Below are positions 17,166 to 25,511 of a stretch of 64,000 nt of DNA, one piece after another. How positions within the stretch are numbered: position 1 is the first letter of the stretch; each line of letters starts with the position of its first letter. Under the pieces are notes generated by a model. That model was not told the origin of the DNA and made no database searches. It saw nothing but the letters and a program-made list of their open reading frames with translations. Source of the DNA: CATQHP01 sp965214915 (GTDB lineage Bacteria > Acidobacteriota > Terriglobia > Bryobacterales > UBA6623); NCBI GenBank assembly GCA_965214915.1, contig CBDCCP010000002.1, positions 186,001 through 250,000 on the forward strand, written 5' to 3'. The position numbers and the translations under genes are program-made.

Positions 17166-17456
17166 ATGGCGCTGACGAACGCGGAGCGGCAGGCACGTTA
17201 CCGGGAGCGGCGGAAGGTCGCCGAATCCCGGATCCGGTACCGCCGGCCAGCAGACCGGAGGTCGCGGCCACAGCAGTGGAACGACGCGGTGCAGACGCTC
17301 CTGGAGTTGCAGGAACAGTACCAGGAGTGGCGGGACGCGTTGCCGGAATCCCTCGCCGGGTCCGCGACCGCGGAGTTGCTCGAGCAGGTCTGCGATCTGG
17401 ATCTGTCGGTACTGGAGGCTGTCGACCTGCCCAGGGGCTTCGGGCGTGACGGCTAG
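17166..17456 (+). CDS. IS21 passenger, small hypothetical protein
   Basis: 96 residues beginning MALTNAERQARYRERRK, a sequence start often seen in short proteins linked to transposable elements. The N-terminal half is basic and helical, the middle helical (DAVQTLLELQEQYQEWRDAL) and the C-terminus acidic. No catalytic motif is visible. It lies just inside the right end of IS21 and travels with it; a role in DNA binding is only a guess. Confidence 0.6.
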   Translation: MALTNAERQARYRERRKVAESRIRYRRPADRRSRPQQWNDAVQTLLELQEQYQEWRDALPESLAGSATAELLEQVCDLDLSVLEAVDLPRGFGRDG

Positions 17457-17504
17457 CGCGCCGGCAAAAATAATTGTCGTCGACCGGCAAAAGTAGTTGA
17501 CACC

Positions 17505-17564
17505 GAACAGCCATCCCCGCGACTCGATCAGCCGACAGAGCCGCTTGCCGCTGACAGCCTTCAT
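17505..17564 (-). pseudogene. hicA: HicA toxin, first 18-20 codons only
   Basis: The ATG at 17564 overlaps the hicB stop (ATGA). MKAVSGKRLCRLIESRGW is the typical HicA N-terminus; the sequence then passes into the IS21 right end, removing the catalytic His and the rest of the roughly 60-residue mRNA interferase. The toxin is therefore dead here. Confidence 0.8.
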
Positions 17565-17764
17565 ACCGCGATTTCGATGATTTTGCACTGCTCTGCGGCA
17601 GAGATCTCTCGAACATCCACGGACAGGCAACCCTCAACGGCTTCGTAGATATTGGTCAGGAGATCTTCGAACGAGTCGCCCTGAGTCGCACACCCCGGCA
17701 CGGCCGGCACTTCCGCCCAATACCCCCCTTCTTCCGCTTCATGGACCACGACTTTTAGTTTCAT
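17561..17764 (-). CDS. hicB: HicB-family antitoxin
   Basis: 67 residues, MKLKVVVHEAEEGGYWAEVP then AVPGCATQGDSFEDLLTNI and EAVEGCL, the classic partial RNase-H-like HicB fold that binds and blocks HicA. No DNA-binding extension is present. With hicA truncated next door it is an orphan antitoxin. A short frame of about 25 codons (MSEASILLEGAD...) lies between it and the restriction gene and ends at its start codon; I cannot judge whether it is real. Confidence 0.85.
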   Translation of the reverse strand: MKLKVVVHEAEEGGYWAEVPAVPGCATQGDSFEDLLTNIYEAVEGCLSVDVREISAAEQCKIIEIAV

Positions 17765-17830
17765 GCCTCACCCTCGTCAAACGCCGACGTTCCGAGCATC
17801 GAATCCGCCCCTTCCAATAGGATGCTTGCT

Positions 17831-20800
17831 TCAGACATGCGCAACACGGCGGCCGGCGGCGCGCCGTGCGATCATTCTGTCGAACTCGGCCGCCGCCGCG
17901 GCCGAGAAGTCCTCCTGCATCGCGTAGACGTCTCCGAACTCGGCGAAGGCCCAGCGGCCGTAGCGGCCGTGATTGTTCACGCCGGGGACCCAGTAGGTCT
18001 CCATCGCAGCCTTCTTCTCCTTGGCGTCCTCGCGGCGGTAGCCCTTGATCTCGACGACGAGATGCAAGAGATCGTCCCTGCCGCGGCCGTCGTCGACGAG
18101 CACGATGAAGTCCGGGATGTACGTCCGCGCTTGGGAGCCGCAGCGGTAAGGGACATCCAAACCGAGATTGTGGTTCTTGACGTACGCCTTGACTTGGGGG
18201 TGGGCTTCGGCCACGCGGCAGAACTCCGCTTCCCAATCGCTGTCGAGGATGACCCAGTTGACGTGGCAGCGCCGGGCGTCCGTTGCGTAGCGGTCGGGCC
18301 TGGACGTTTGGAAGTTGACGTGGGCCGTGGAGCCGAGCGGGTTGTAGGGGTCGAGCACGGCCTTGACCGGGCGGCTGCCGATTTTCGCCCGCACGATCGC
18401 CGCCGCGATGCGCTCGCAGGCCGTATCGGCCAGATCCTGATACATGAGTTGGGCGGGGTAAGTGTTGCCTTTGCAGACCAGGCAGTTGTCGAGCCACTGC
18501 CTGGTAATGCGCTTGAGTTGCGTGAAGAGGTACAACTCCGGCTCGTCGCCCGGGTCGCGCCACTTCGTGTAAAGCAGCCGTTGGGTCAGGTGAAACAGCA
18601 GCGTCGAGCGCCGCAGGTCGTTGGTATGCACCAGATCGAGGTCGACGCCCTCGCCGATGATCCCCTGGTTGCGGGTGATCGACGGACCGATCAGATCGGG
18701 CGTGAGCTCCAGCACGGAGTCCGCGTTGAAGTCCGCGCTGAGCTTTTCTGCGGGCAATTCCACGCGGTATCCGGCCACCCGAGGAAAACGGATCTCGAGC
18801 ACGTCTCTCTCGGGCCGCACGGCATGCACGCGGACGACCTCCCGCGGCGGCGGCGGGGGCACGATTACGGGTTCCGCCGTAAAATCGAACGGGACGCCCA
18901 GGACATCGGCGTACTCGACATCGAACAGGCCGCTTGCGTTGAGATCGTAGGAACGTCGGCGCAGCGCCCGGCCGACGACCTGCTCGCAGAGCAACTGCGT
19001 GCCGAAAGCGCGCACGCCCAGCACGTGGCTGACGGTGTTGGCGTCCCATCCTTCGGTAAGCATCGACACCGACACCACGCAGCGGATCGCTTCGCCCAGC
19101 CGCCCTTCCTTGCCCACGGTGTTCATCACCTCGCGGAGCAGTTCCTGATCGCTGATGTTCTCGGCCGCATGGCGGTCGCCGGTGCGCTCGACGATTTCCC
19201 GCCGGAAGCGCTCGATCTCCTCCGCTGCCATGCTGCGGAAATTCCTGTCCAGCGCGTCGCCGGACTCCAGTTGCTCGCTGTCGATCAGCAGCGTGCGCGG
19301 CCGCGGATAGGGGTTGCCGTACTCGTCGAAGTTGCGGAACAACTCCAGGCGGCCTTTCACGAACGTCTTCGAGCCGTCGGCGTTTTCGCGGTGGAAGCCG
19401 GAGATGAAGTCGTACGCCAGTTTCGAGGTTGACGTGTTGTTGCAGACAACGATGAAGCACGGCGGAATGCGAATGCCCGCCTGCCGGTGCATTGCGAAGG
19501 TCTTGCAATAATTTCCGTACAAAGCCTCCAGGGCGGTCTGCAGCAGCGGCGGCAGGCTGAGCGGGTCGAGCGCGGAAGCCTTGCCGCGCCCCTTTTTCGG
19601 CATTTTTTTGCGGATGTTCTCCCACAGCTTGCGGAACTTGGGCATCTCCCCGCCGGGGATGTTGTCGGCCACCGGCACGCGCGGCAGCTTGACGATGCCG
19701 CATTCGATGGCGTCCATCAGCGAGAAGTCGCTCATCGTCCAGGGGAACAGCGTGCCTTCGGCGTAGCCCGACCCGCGCAGGAAGAAAGGCGTCGCGGAAA
19801 GGTCCACCACCCGGCTGAGGCCGAGCTTCCTGCCGACCGTTTCCAGCCCCGAAATCCACAGCCGCGCGGCCTCCCTGTTTTTTTGGGCCTCCTTCCTGTC
19901 GTCGCCTTTGAGCGCGCCCTCCTGCGTCTCGTGCGGCGGCTTCTCGCGGTAGCAGTGATGCGCCTCGTCGTTGAGCGCCAGGACGTTTTTGAGGCCCATC
20001 AGCTCGGGGCAGACCCGCTGCAGCATTTGCCCTTCGGTTTCCAGCGTTGCGAGTTCCTTGCCCCGCCCCTGCAGCAGGGAGCGTCCGCCTTTTGACAACT
20101 TCAGGCACTCGCGCAGCTTGAAGGCGTGGTAGTTGGTAATGACGATCTTCGCCTTCTCCAGATCGGGCAGCATGTCGCCGGGGACCAGCTCGTGGCTCTG
20201 GTAGTAGCTGTCCGGATCGTTCGGCTGCAAGACGCGCAGGCGGTCTTTGATGGTGATGCCGGGAGTAACCACCAGGAAACCGCGGGTGAACCTGCGGCTC
20301 TGGGGCCGGCGCGCCGCGTTGACGGTCTGCCAGGCGATCAGCATGGCCATGACGGTTGTCTTGCCGGCGCCCGTGGCCAGCTTGAGCGCCAGCCGCTGCA
20401 GGCCGGGGTTGGCGTCGTTGTTGGCGTTCGCCAGATGGTCGAGGAACGACCTGCCGGCGCGGCTGCGCGGCGCAACCTCGGTGAGCCAAACGGCGGTCTC
20501 TGCCGCTTCGACTTGGCAGAAGAAGGGCCGCCGGCCGCTGAAGCGATGGCTCCTCCAGTGCCGCAGCAGGCGGGCGGTCTCTGGGGTCACCTGCCATTTG
20601 GCCGGATCGGCTATGCTCCGCCAGCGCTCGACCTGCCGGCGGACGCCGTTGATGATATCGGCGTGTGCGTACTGCTGTTCCTTCGTCGAAAGCCCTTTCC
20701 CTTCGTCGAACGCGAGCGCGGCTTGCTCCGCGGACGCTCCCTGCCGCTTTTTCGGCTGCGGAATCGGCGTGATGAAGTCGACCGGCCTGCGGCTTGAGAC

Positions 20801-20902
20801 GATTTTCTGGGTCGGCTGCCCCGTTTCGTCCAGCTCCCAATGCCGTCGCGGACAGGCGTAAGGCGAGTTGAGGACAGGCCGTTCGAAGAATAGATTGGTC
20901 AA
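17831..20902 (-). CDS. Type III-like restriction enzyme: DEAD/DEAH helicase with C-terminal PD-(D/E)xK nuclease
   Basis: 1023 residues. The N-terminus RPVLNSPYACPRRHWELDE is typical of BPTD_3080-type restriction endonucleases. Helicase motifs in order: Walker A ATGAGKTTVM (about 175-185), NDEAHH, LSATPFF, STLLTEGWD-like SMLTEGWDANTVSH and motif VI QVVGRALRRR. Near the C-terminus IPDF (929) and VEIKG (951) form a PD-(D/E)xK endonuclease. Translation must start at TTG 20902, since a TAG lies four codons upstream. No methyltransferase gene is adjacent: an IS1202-type element sits 44 bp upstream, followed by a toxin-antitoxin pair, so the enzyme is orphaned in this window and may be separated from its promoter. 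Confidence 0.9.
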   Translation of the reverse strand: MTNLFFERPVLNSPYACPRRHWELDETGQPTQKIVSSRRPVDFITPIPQPKKRQGASAEQAALAFDEGKGLSTKEQQYAHADIINGVRRQVERWRSIADPAKWQVTPETARLLRHWRSHRFSGRRPFFCQVEAAETAVWLTEVAPRSRAGRSFLDHLANANNDANPGLQRLALKLATGAGKTTVMAMLIAWQTVNAARRPQSRRFTRGFLVVTPGITIKDRLRVLQPNDPDSYYQSHELVPGDMLPDLEKAKIVITNYHAFKLRECLKLSKGGRSLLQGRGKELATLETEGQMLQRVCPELMGLKNVLALNDEAHHCYREKPPHETQEGALKGDDRKEAQKNREAARLWISGLETVGRKLGLSRVVDLSATPFFLRGSGYAEGTLFPWTMSDFSLMDAIECGIVKLPRVPVADNIPGGEMPKFRKLWENIRKKMPKKGRGKASALDPLSLPPLLQTALEALYGNYCKTFAMHRQAGIRIPPCFIVVCNNTSTSKLAYDFISGFHRENADGSKTFVKGRLELFRNFDEYGNPYPRPRTLLIDSEQLESGDALDRNFRSMAAEEIERFRREIVERTGDRHAAENISDQELLREVMNTVGKEGRLGEAIRCVVSVSMLTEGWDANTVSHVLGVRAFGTQLLCEQVVGRALRRRSYDLNASGLFDVEYADVLGVPFDFTAEPVIVPPPPPREVVRVHAVRPERDVLEIRFPRVAGYRVELPAEKLSADFNADSVLELTPDLIGPSITRNQGIIGEGVDLDLVHTNDLRRSTLLFHLTQRLLYTKWRDPGDEPELYLFTQLKRITRQWLDNCLVCKGNTYPAQLMYQDLADTACERIAAAIVRAKIGSRPVKAVLDPYNPLGSTAHVNFQTSRPDRYATDARRCHVNWVILDSDWEAEFCRVAEAHPQVKAYVKNHNLGLDVPYRCGSQARTYIPDFIVLVDDGRGRDDLLHLVVEIKGYRREDAKEKKAAMETYWVPGVNNHGRYGRWAFAEFGDVYAMQEDFSAAAAAEFDRMIARRAAGRRVAHV

Positions 20903-20945
20903 GTTCGCATTCTACGCCGACAAGACCGGCAACTTCTCCCGACGG

Positions 20946-22542
20946 TGTAGCGCCCAAGTAGTAATGTCCTGTATGGACCAGATTAAAGAGTCCGCTTTTC
21001 GAGGGGAGGGGACACAGGGTGGATTCAGGAGAGAAGGCAAGGTTGAGCGTGAAGGAAGCGGATCGAGTGGGGGTTATGCAAGCGGTGGTCGGCGGGCGGC
21101 TGCGGCAGCGGGAAGCAGCCGAGCAGTTGGGGGTGTGTGTGCGGCAGGTGCGGCGCTTAGCGGGGCGCTACAAACGCTACGGAGCGGCGGGGCTGGTGTC
21201 GTTGCGGCGGGGCAAGCGGTCGAACCGAGCGATCGCCGAGGAGACGCGGCGCGGGATTATGGAGTTGGTGAAGCAGCGCTACGCGGACTTTCCGCCGACG
21301 CTGGCGCAGGAGAAGCTTAGGGAGGAGCACGGTTACCGGCTGAGTGTAGAGACGCTGCGGGGATGGCTGATCGAGGAGGGTCTGTGGCAGCCGAAAGCGC
21401 GACGGTCCGGGCGTGTGCATCAGCCGCGTGAGCGGCGTCCATGCGTGGGAGAGTTAGTGCAGATCGACGGGTCGGCGCACGACTGGTTCGAAGGCCGTGG
21501 GCAGCGCTGCTGCCTGATCGCCTTCGTGGACGACGCGACCAGCCGCTTGTTGGCGCTGCGCTTGTGGGCGGCGGAGACAACGCAGGCTTACATGCAGACG
21601 CTGCGGGGGTATCTTGAGCGGCACGGGAGGCCGGTGGCCTTGTACTCGGACAAGCACTCGATTTTCCGGGTCAACCGGCCGGAACAGGAGGGCGCGAGGA
21701 CGCAGTTCACACGGGCGCTGGAGGCGCTCGACATCCAGCCTATTCATGCTCACACGCCGCAGGCCAAGGGGCGTGTGGAGCGGGCCTTCCAGACGCTCCA
21801 AGCACGCTTGCCGCGGGAGTTTCGGCTACGGGGTTTGAGCGGCATCGAGGCGGCCAACGCGTTTGTGCCGCAGTACATGGCGGAGTACAACGCGCGCTTC
21901 GGGCGCGCTCCGCAGAACGCGCAAGATGCCCACCGGGCGGTAGAGTGGGAGGCTGCCGAACTGGATCGGATCCTCTGTCCCCAGCATGTGCGCAGGCTGT
22001 CGAAGAACCTGACTTTCAAGTTTCAGGGCAGTGAATACGGCATTCAGGGACAGGGCAAGGGGTATCGTTTGCGCTACGCAGCGGTGACGGTTTGTGCGCT
22101 GTACGACGGCCCGCTGAGAGTGCTGCACCAGGGGCGCGAGTTGGCGGCGAAGCAGTTAGTGGAAGGGCCGCCGCCGCTGCCGGTGGACGACGAGAAGAGC
22201 GTGCAGCGGACGGTGCAGAGAGTCCGGCAGGAGCAGGCTCGACGGATACGCAAACCGCACCGCAAGCATATCTGGAGGAAAATGGCACGAGAGGCAGTGG
22301 CGCTCGCCGAGGCGAAGCGGCAGGGCCTGTCGTGAAGCGTGAAGAGCCATCCTCGTGCAGGAGGCGGCTCCGGGCGGGCGCGCCCTCCCTCCGCCGCCCC
22401 CTGCACCCAAACCGCCTCCGAATCCCAGTCCACAGCTCCCCCCTCTCCCCGTCCCCAACCCCTCAGCAACCGCCCAGACACTTACCCCAATGCGGACATC
22501 TCTACTTGGCAGAAAAGCGGACATTTCTATTTGGCCTTGACA
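20946..22542 (+). mobile_element. IS1202/ISNCY-type insertion sequence with 16-bp target duplication
   Basis: Imperfect 24-bp terminal inverted repeats: left 20946-20969 starts TGTAGCGCCCAAGTAG, right 22519-22542 is the complement of TGTCAAGGCCAAATAG; both end in AATGTCC. The 16-bp direct repeat CAACTTCTCCCGACGG flanks it exactly (20930-20945 and 22543-22558). Long target duplications are known for IS1202-group elements. A second TIR-like CAAGTAGAGATGTCC, complemented, lies inside the right end at 22493-22508. Confidence 0.9.
21019..22335 (+). CDS. ISNCY (IS1202-like) transposase with integrase core
   Basis: 438 residues from a GTG preceded by GAGGGGAGGGG. An N-terminal helix-turn-helix (RLRQREAAEQLGVCVRQVRR) is followed by an rve integrase core with Asp in ELVQIDGSAHDWFEG, Asp in VALYSDKHSIFRVN and Glu in PQAKGRVERAFQTLQ. 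The C-terminal region is basic. The length and layout match ISNCY-type transposases of the IS1202 group. The frame is intact. Confidence 0.92.
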   Translation: MDSGEKARLSVKEADRVGVMQAVVGGRLRQREAAEQLGVCVRQVRRLAGRYKRYGAAGLVSLRRGKRSNRAIAEETRRGIMELVKQRYADFPPTLAQEKLREEHGYRLSVETLRGWLIEEGLWQPKARRSGRVHQPRERRPCVGELVQIDGSAHDWFEGRGQRCCLIAFVDDATSRLLALRLWAAETTQAYMQTLRGYLERHGRPVALYSDKHSIFRVNRPEQEGARTQFTRALEALDIQPIHAHTPQAKGRVERAFQTLQARLPREFRLRGLSGIEAANAFVPQYMAEYNARFGRAPQNAQDAHRAVEWEAAELDRILCPQHVRRLSKNLTFKFQGSEYGIQGQGKGYRLRYAAVTVCALYDGPLRVLHQGRELAAKQLVEGPPPLPVDDEKSVQRTVQRVRQEQARRIRKPHRKHIWRKMAREAVALAEAKRQGLS

Positions 22543-22667
22543 CAACTTCTCCCGACGGCCGCGTTCTCGGTCTCCGCCGGCTCGGTCGTTTGCGGCGGAA
22601 CCGGCGGTGCGGCCGGCGCCATGGCTCCGTCGGCGAGAGCAAGAAACACTCCGGCGATGACTCCGTG

Positions 22668-22934
22668 TCAGTCAAACAAATCGGTGTGGGTTCCGGTTGG
22701 CGCCAGAATGAGGGCATCGTCCCCCTGATCCCAGATCAACAGCCAATCCGGTTCGATATGGCATTCCCGGCAAGGAGACCAAGCGCCCGATAAGCGGTGC
22801 GGCCTATTCCGTGGATCAAGGGGCTGCCGAGACAAGAGCCGCTCAACGACATCCCAGAGCTTATCCAGATTCTTGCCGCGTTTCACGGCGCGCTTGAGGT
22901 CCTTCTCGAATCGCTTTGTGGTGAGCAAGCGCAT
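22668..22934 (-). CDS. YafQ/RelE-type mRNA interferase toxin
   Basis: 88 residues: MRLLTTKRFEKDLKRAVKRG, ...LWDVVERLLSRQPLDPRNRP, HRLSGAWSPCRECHIEPDWL and LIWDQGDDALILAPTGTHTD. This is the YafQ pattern, with the HxLxG...CHI.PDWLLI core and a C-terminal acidic/His end that in the family forms the RNase site on the ribosome. It begins three bases after the antitoxin stop, so the two are co-translated. Confidence 0.88.
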   Translation of the reverse strand: MRLLTTKRFEKDLKRAVKRGKNLDKLWDVVERLLSRQPLDPRNRPHRLSGAWSPCRECHIEPDWLLIWDQGDDALILAPTGTHTDLFD

Positions 22935-22937
22935 GGA

Positions 22938-23195
22938 TCAGCCGTGCTTGGCTTTGAGCTCTTCCAGGCCGGCGTATTCGGTGAGTTCCTCCCCTGCGCG
23001 CGCTTGGCGCAGCGCTTCGATGGTCTCGGCATTGGGAATCTTCACGGGGAACGGCAACCCGCGATGCAGCGTAGCCTGCGTATAAAACAGCGTGATCGCC
23101 TCGGTCGGCGACAGCCCAAGCTCCGCGAAGACTTCTTCGGCTCGGCGTTTCAACTCCGGCTCCACGCGGGCACGGATGGTTTCGGTCTTAGCCAT
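22938..23195 (-). CDS. RelB/DinJ-family antitoxin
   Basis: 85 residues from the ATG at 23195 with GGAGG eight bases upstream. MAKTETIRARVEPELKRRAE is a ribbon-helix-helix N-terminus, followed by VFAELGLSPTEAITLFYTQA, the classic RelB/DinJ core, and a flexible acidic C-terminus that would wrap the toxin. Such antitoxins repress their own operon; no operator was delimited. Confidence 0.88.
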   Translation of the reverse strand: MAKTETIRARVEPELKRRAEEVFAELGLSPTEAITLFYTQATLHRGLPFPVKIPNAETIEALRQARAGEELTEYAGLEELKAKHG

Positions 23196-23261
23196 AGGCG
23201 CCTCCGTCTTTCGTTTGTGGACAATGTACCACAAACGGGGAACAAACCGGCGGCGGCGCGG

Positions 23262-23957
23262 TCAGAAGCGGATGCCGGCGCCGACGCGGAGCTCGAGCAG
23301 GCGGAGTTGTGCGCGGGCGAACACGCGGGAACCGAGCGCGTAATCGAGGCCCGCGCCGACCTGGGGCGAGATGCGGAAGCTCGTGTCGAAAGGCTTGTCC
23401 GCACACGGCCGGACGCCCGCGAAATCGACGCGGAAGCGCTGCCCGGGCTGCGGGGTCCCCACGACGGGCGGAGCGCCCTCGGCGACGCAGGGGCGGTCCG
23501 CCAGATGCCATACGCCCATGCCCAAGAGCAGGTGCGGAGTCAGCTTCCGGTTCTTGGACAAGCGCCAGTACGCCGCCACGCCGACCGTCTGATCTATGTT
23601 GCTGTCCAAGTAGGCTCGCTCCACGACGATTTCCTGGCCCATGTACTCTTCGTAATACTCCGCAAAACTGAGCCGTTCCCGCTCGTTGCGCACGTAGTCC
23701 ACCTGCAGGCGGAACCTGCCCGACCCCGCGGTCACCCATCCCCCGAGAGGCGTGCAGCAAGAGGGCGCGTCGAGGTAAGTCTTGAACAGCGGCGAGACGC
23801 TGACGCCAGCATCGAACTTCCACTTGGGCGCGTTTTCGCGGGGCGGCCGCGGCGTTGCGGAGGCCGCGGTGCCGGACGATTGCGCCGCAACCGGCAGCAC
23901 GGTCAACAACACGGCTTCGCAAGCGAGAGCCAAAAATCGACGATTGAAGGGCGTCAT
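23262..23957 (-). CDS. Outer-membrane beta-barrel-like protein
   Basis: 231 residues from the ATG at 23957, preceded by AAAGGGG. The N-terminus (MTPFNRRFLALACEAVLLTV, VAAQ) is a Sec signal peptide. The mature sequence alternates hydrophobic and polar residues in amphipathic strands (FDAGVSVSPLFKTYLD, GRFRLQVDYVR, TVGVAAYWRLSKNRKL, PHLLLGMGVWHLADR, FRISPQVGAGLDYALG) and closes with RVGAGIRF, the C-terminal Phe being the usual BAM recognition residue. It probably forms a small 8- to 10-strand barrel; ligand or role unknown. Confidence 0.75.
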   Translation of the reverse strand: MTPFNRRFLALACEAVLLTVLPVAAQSSGTAASATPRPPRENAPKWKFDAGVSVSPLFKTYLDAPSCCTPLGGWVTAGSGRFRLQVDYVRNERERLSFAEYYEEYMGQEIVVERAYLDSNIDQTVGVAAYWRLSKNRKLTPHLLLGMGVWHLADRPCVAEGAPPVVGTPQPGQRFRVDFAGVRPCADKPFDTSFRISPQVGAGLDYALGSRVFARAQLRLLELRVGAGIRF

Positions 23958-23984
23958 TGCCCCTTTCTTATCACAAATCCTCCC

Positions 23985-24140
23985 GCATGTAAGGGGACGG
24001 TTGGTTTGGGTGGGGTGGGGGTGGGGGTGGATCTGCTGGGAGGGCAGGGGGTTGCGGGGAATTTGGGCCTGGTTTGGGTTTGCGCTCCGCTTCGCTCTCA
24101 GGCGCCCCCCGCTGCCGCTGTGGACAGTTGGTTTGCGCTC
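23985..24140 (+). repeat. G-rich tract with quadruplex potential, related to repeat A
   Basis: From 23995 the plus strand reads GGTTGGTTTGGGTGGGGTGG and carries on with runs of three to five G until about 24055; GGACAGTTGGTTTG at 24122 echoes repeat A. It lies between the divergent barrel gene and the endolysin gene, so it could influence either promoter. Confidence 0.6.
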
Positions 24141-24283
24141 CGCGCATGGACGCTCCAAAAACGTTTAACTCGTTCATTCCCCATATGTTGCGCCCCTCTA
24201 GGCAAGCTGCCCGCAGACGCCGTGCGTTGCCGCTGAAACGCTTCAGGCTTGCCACCAAAGATCGCCGCTGTCAGCATGAGCGC

Positions 24284-24778
24284 ATGAGCGCCGCCGCCAT
24301 TATCGCCGCCAGCCATTGGCGGGATGTCCAGCGGCGCGATTGGCCGTTTGCCTACTTCTCTCCCCATGAGCTGGCCTCGCGCGGCAACGGCGCCGTTTGC
24401 ACCGTCATCGCCGCCGGCGAACGGCTCGACGCCCTGCGCCGATTGCTCGGAAAACCGCTGGTCGTCAGCTCCGCCTACCGCGATCCGCTGCATAACGCCC
24501 GCGTCGGCGGAGCGCCGCTCTCCAGACACAAGGCCGGCGATGCGGCCGATATTCTCGCCGGCGGCATCCCCCGCCGCGAACTGCTCGCCGCCGCCGAGAA
24601 CTGCGGCTTCACCGGCATCGGCCTCTATCGCACGTTCATTCATCTCGATTGCCGGCCGCTACGGCCGCTGACGCGGCCCGGGAAGAGCGGCCCGGGAAGA
24701 GCGGAGAGCAAGACAACGCCGCAGCCGCCGGTGCGCTGGTTCAGCGGCGGCAGAAGGACGCTGGAGCTATGGACCTAA
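24284..24778 (+). CDS. Peptidase M15-type endolysin (phage)
   Basis: 164 residues from the ATG at 24284. YFSPHELASRG, VCTVIAAGERLDALRRLLG, LVVSSAYRDPLHNARVGG, SRHKAGDAADI (HxxxxxxD zinc site) and FIHLDCRP (HxD-type metal ligand) are the standard order of M15 D,D-peptidases used by phages as endolysins and by prophages of Mu type. The C-terminus (PLTRPGKSGPGRAESKTTPQ) is composed of repeat-like sequence. It overlaps the next gene by 10 bp, forming a lysis cassette at the left end of the prophage. Confidence 0.82.
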   Translation: MSAAAIIAASHWRDVQRRDWPFAYFSPHELASRGNGAVCTVIAAGERLDALRRLLGKPLVVSSAYRDPLHNARVGGAPLSRHKAGDAADILAGGIPRRELLAAAENCGFTGIGLYRTFIHLDCRPLRPLTRPGKSGPGRAESKTTPQPPVRWFSGGRRTLELWT

Positions 24779-25272
24779 TGACCATCGCCGACGCCGCCTC
24801 GGGCGGCCTGCTGGGGCTGGTCGGCTCCGTGGTCGGCGTGGGCGCGCGGCATATCCAGACGCGGGCCGAGCATAAACGCCGGCTGGCCGAGCAGGTACAC
24901 GAGCTGGCGCTGCTCGACCGCCAGCGGGCCGCCGCCGCCGCAGAGACCGAACAGGAAATCGCGCTGGCCGCCGCCGCCGGATCGTGGGACGGCCTGCGCG
25001 CCTCCATCGCCCACGACGCCGCCGCCGGCGCCGCGCCCGCCCTGCCCGCTTGGGTGCAGTCCGTGCGGGCGTTGATGCGTCCCGCGTTGACCCTGCTGCT
25101 GCTCGCCGCAGTCATCGTGATCTGGCGGGACCTCGCCGCCGTGCTGCCGCCGACCGAGGCCGCCGCCGCCGGACAGCATCTGGCGCGCGCCGTGGTCGCC
25201 GCCGCGACTACCGCCGTCGTCTGGTGGTTCGGCGACCGCTCGCTCGCCGCCTCGGCGGAGAAACGCCGATGA
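24769..25272 (+). CDS. Holin-like phage membrane protein
   Basis: 167 residues from the ATG at 24769 (GGAG five bases upstream). A glycine-rich hydrophobic N-terminus (ASGGLLGLVGSVVGVGARHI), a long charged helix, then the pair of helices ALMRPALTLLLLAAVIVIW and LARAVVAAATTAVVWWFGD. The WVQSVRALMRPALTLLL segment is reminiscent of GTA-type three-TM holins. Its position directly after the endolysin supports a lysis role; the family assignment is tentative. Confidence 0.65.
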   Translation: MDLMTIADAASGGLLGLVGSVVGVGARHIQTRAEHKRRLAEQVHELALLDRQRAAAAAETEQEIALAAAAGSWDGLRASIAHDAAAGAAPALPAWVQSVRALMRPALTLLLLAAVIVIWRDLAAVLPPTEAAAAGQHLARAVVAAATTAVVWWFGDRSLAASAEKRR

Positions 25273-25511
25273 TCGATTGGGCGCATATCGCCGAGCGGGC
25301 CGTGATCCATTATTTCGCCTCGGCCGGGGTGTACCTGCCGATGCTCTGGCTGGCCTGGGTCGGCGAGCGCAAGCGCTGGTGGCCGCCGCTGCGCGGCTGG
25401 TGGGAGTTGGCTCTGCCGGCGGGAGTGTCGTGGGCGCTTCGCGCCCCAGTGGAGAGTGGCGAGTGGAGAGTGGAGAGCAAAGACCCGCAACCGGGGAGTT
25501 CAGGATGTTGA
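25269..25511 (+). CDS. Small phage membrane protein whose C-terminus is encoded by repeat
   Basis: 80 residues; the ATG overlaps the previous TGA (ATGA). Residues 1-55 (MIDWAHIAERAVIHYFASAG, VYLPMLWLAWVGERKRWW, PPLRGWWELALPAGVSWALR) contain one or two hydrophobic helices and look like a genuine gene of the lysis region. From residue 56 the frame runs into the composite repeat (APVESGEWRVESKDPQPGSS), so the native C-terminus was lost or extended. Confidence 0.5.
   Translation: MIDWAHIAERAVIHYFASAGVYLPMLWLAWVGERKRWWPPLRGWWELALPAGVSWALRAPVESGEWRVESKDPQPGSSGC

Larger units (their letters stand above)
14380..17503 (+). mobile_element. IS21-family element with passenger gene
   Basis: Contains istA, istB and a small passenger gene. 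The inner terminal repeat CGACAATTATTTTTGCCGG is at 14386-14404 and its exact complement at 17461-17479; the right end has an additional related copy (CCGGCAAAAGTAGTTGACA at 17485-17503). Outer boundaries start TG and end CA as in IS21. The flanks do not match a simple insertion: terminase fragment on the left, hicA fragment on the right, no visible target duplication. Confidence 0.85.

Noticed and set aside
17765..17842. A 25-codon frame (MSEASILLEGAD...) between the restriction gene and hicB
   Set aside because: Too short and without family; could be a relic but cannot be supported as a gene.
17739..20957. A 1072-codon frame overlapping the restriction gene on the same strand
   Set aside because: It lacks any domain and is low-complexity Arg/Pro/Ala; the other frame contains all helicase and nuclease motifs.
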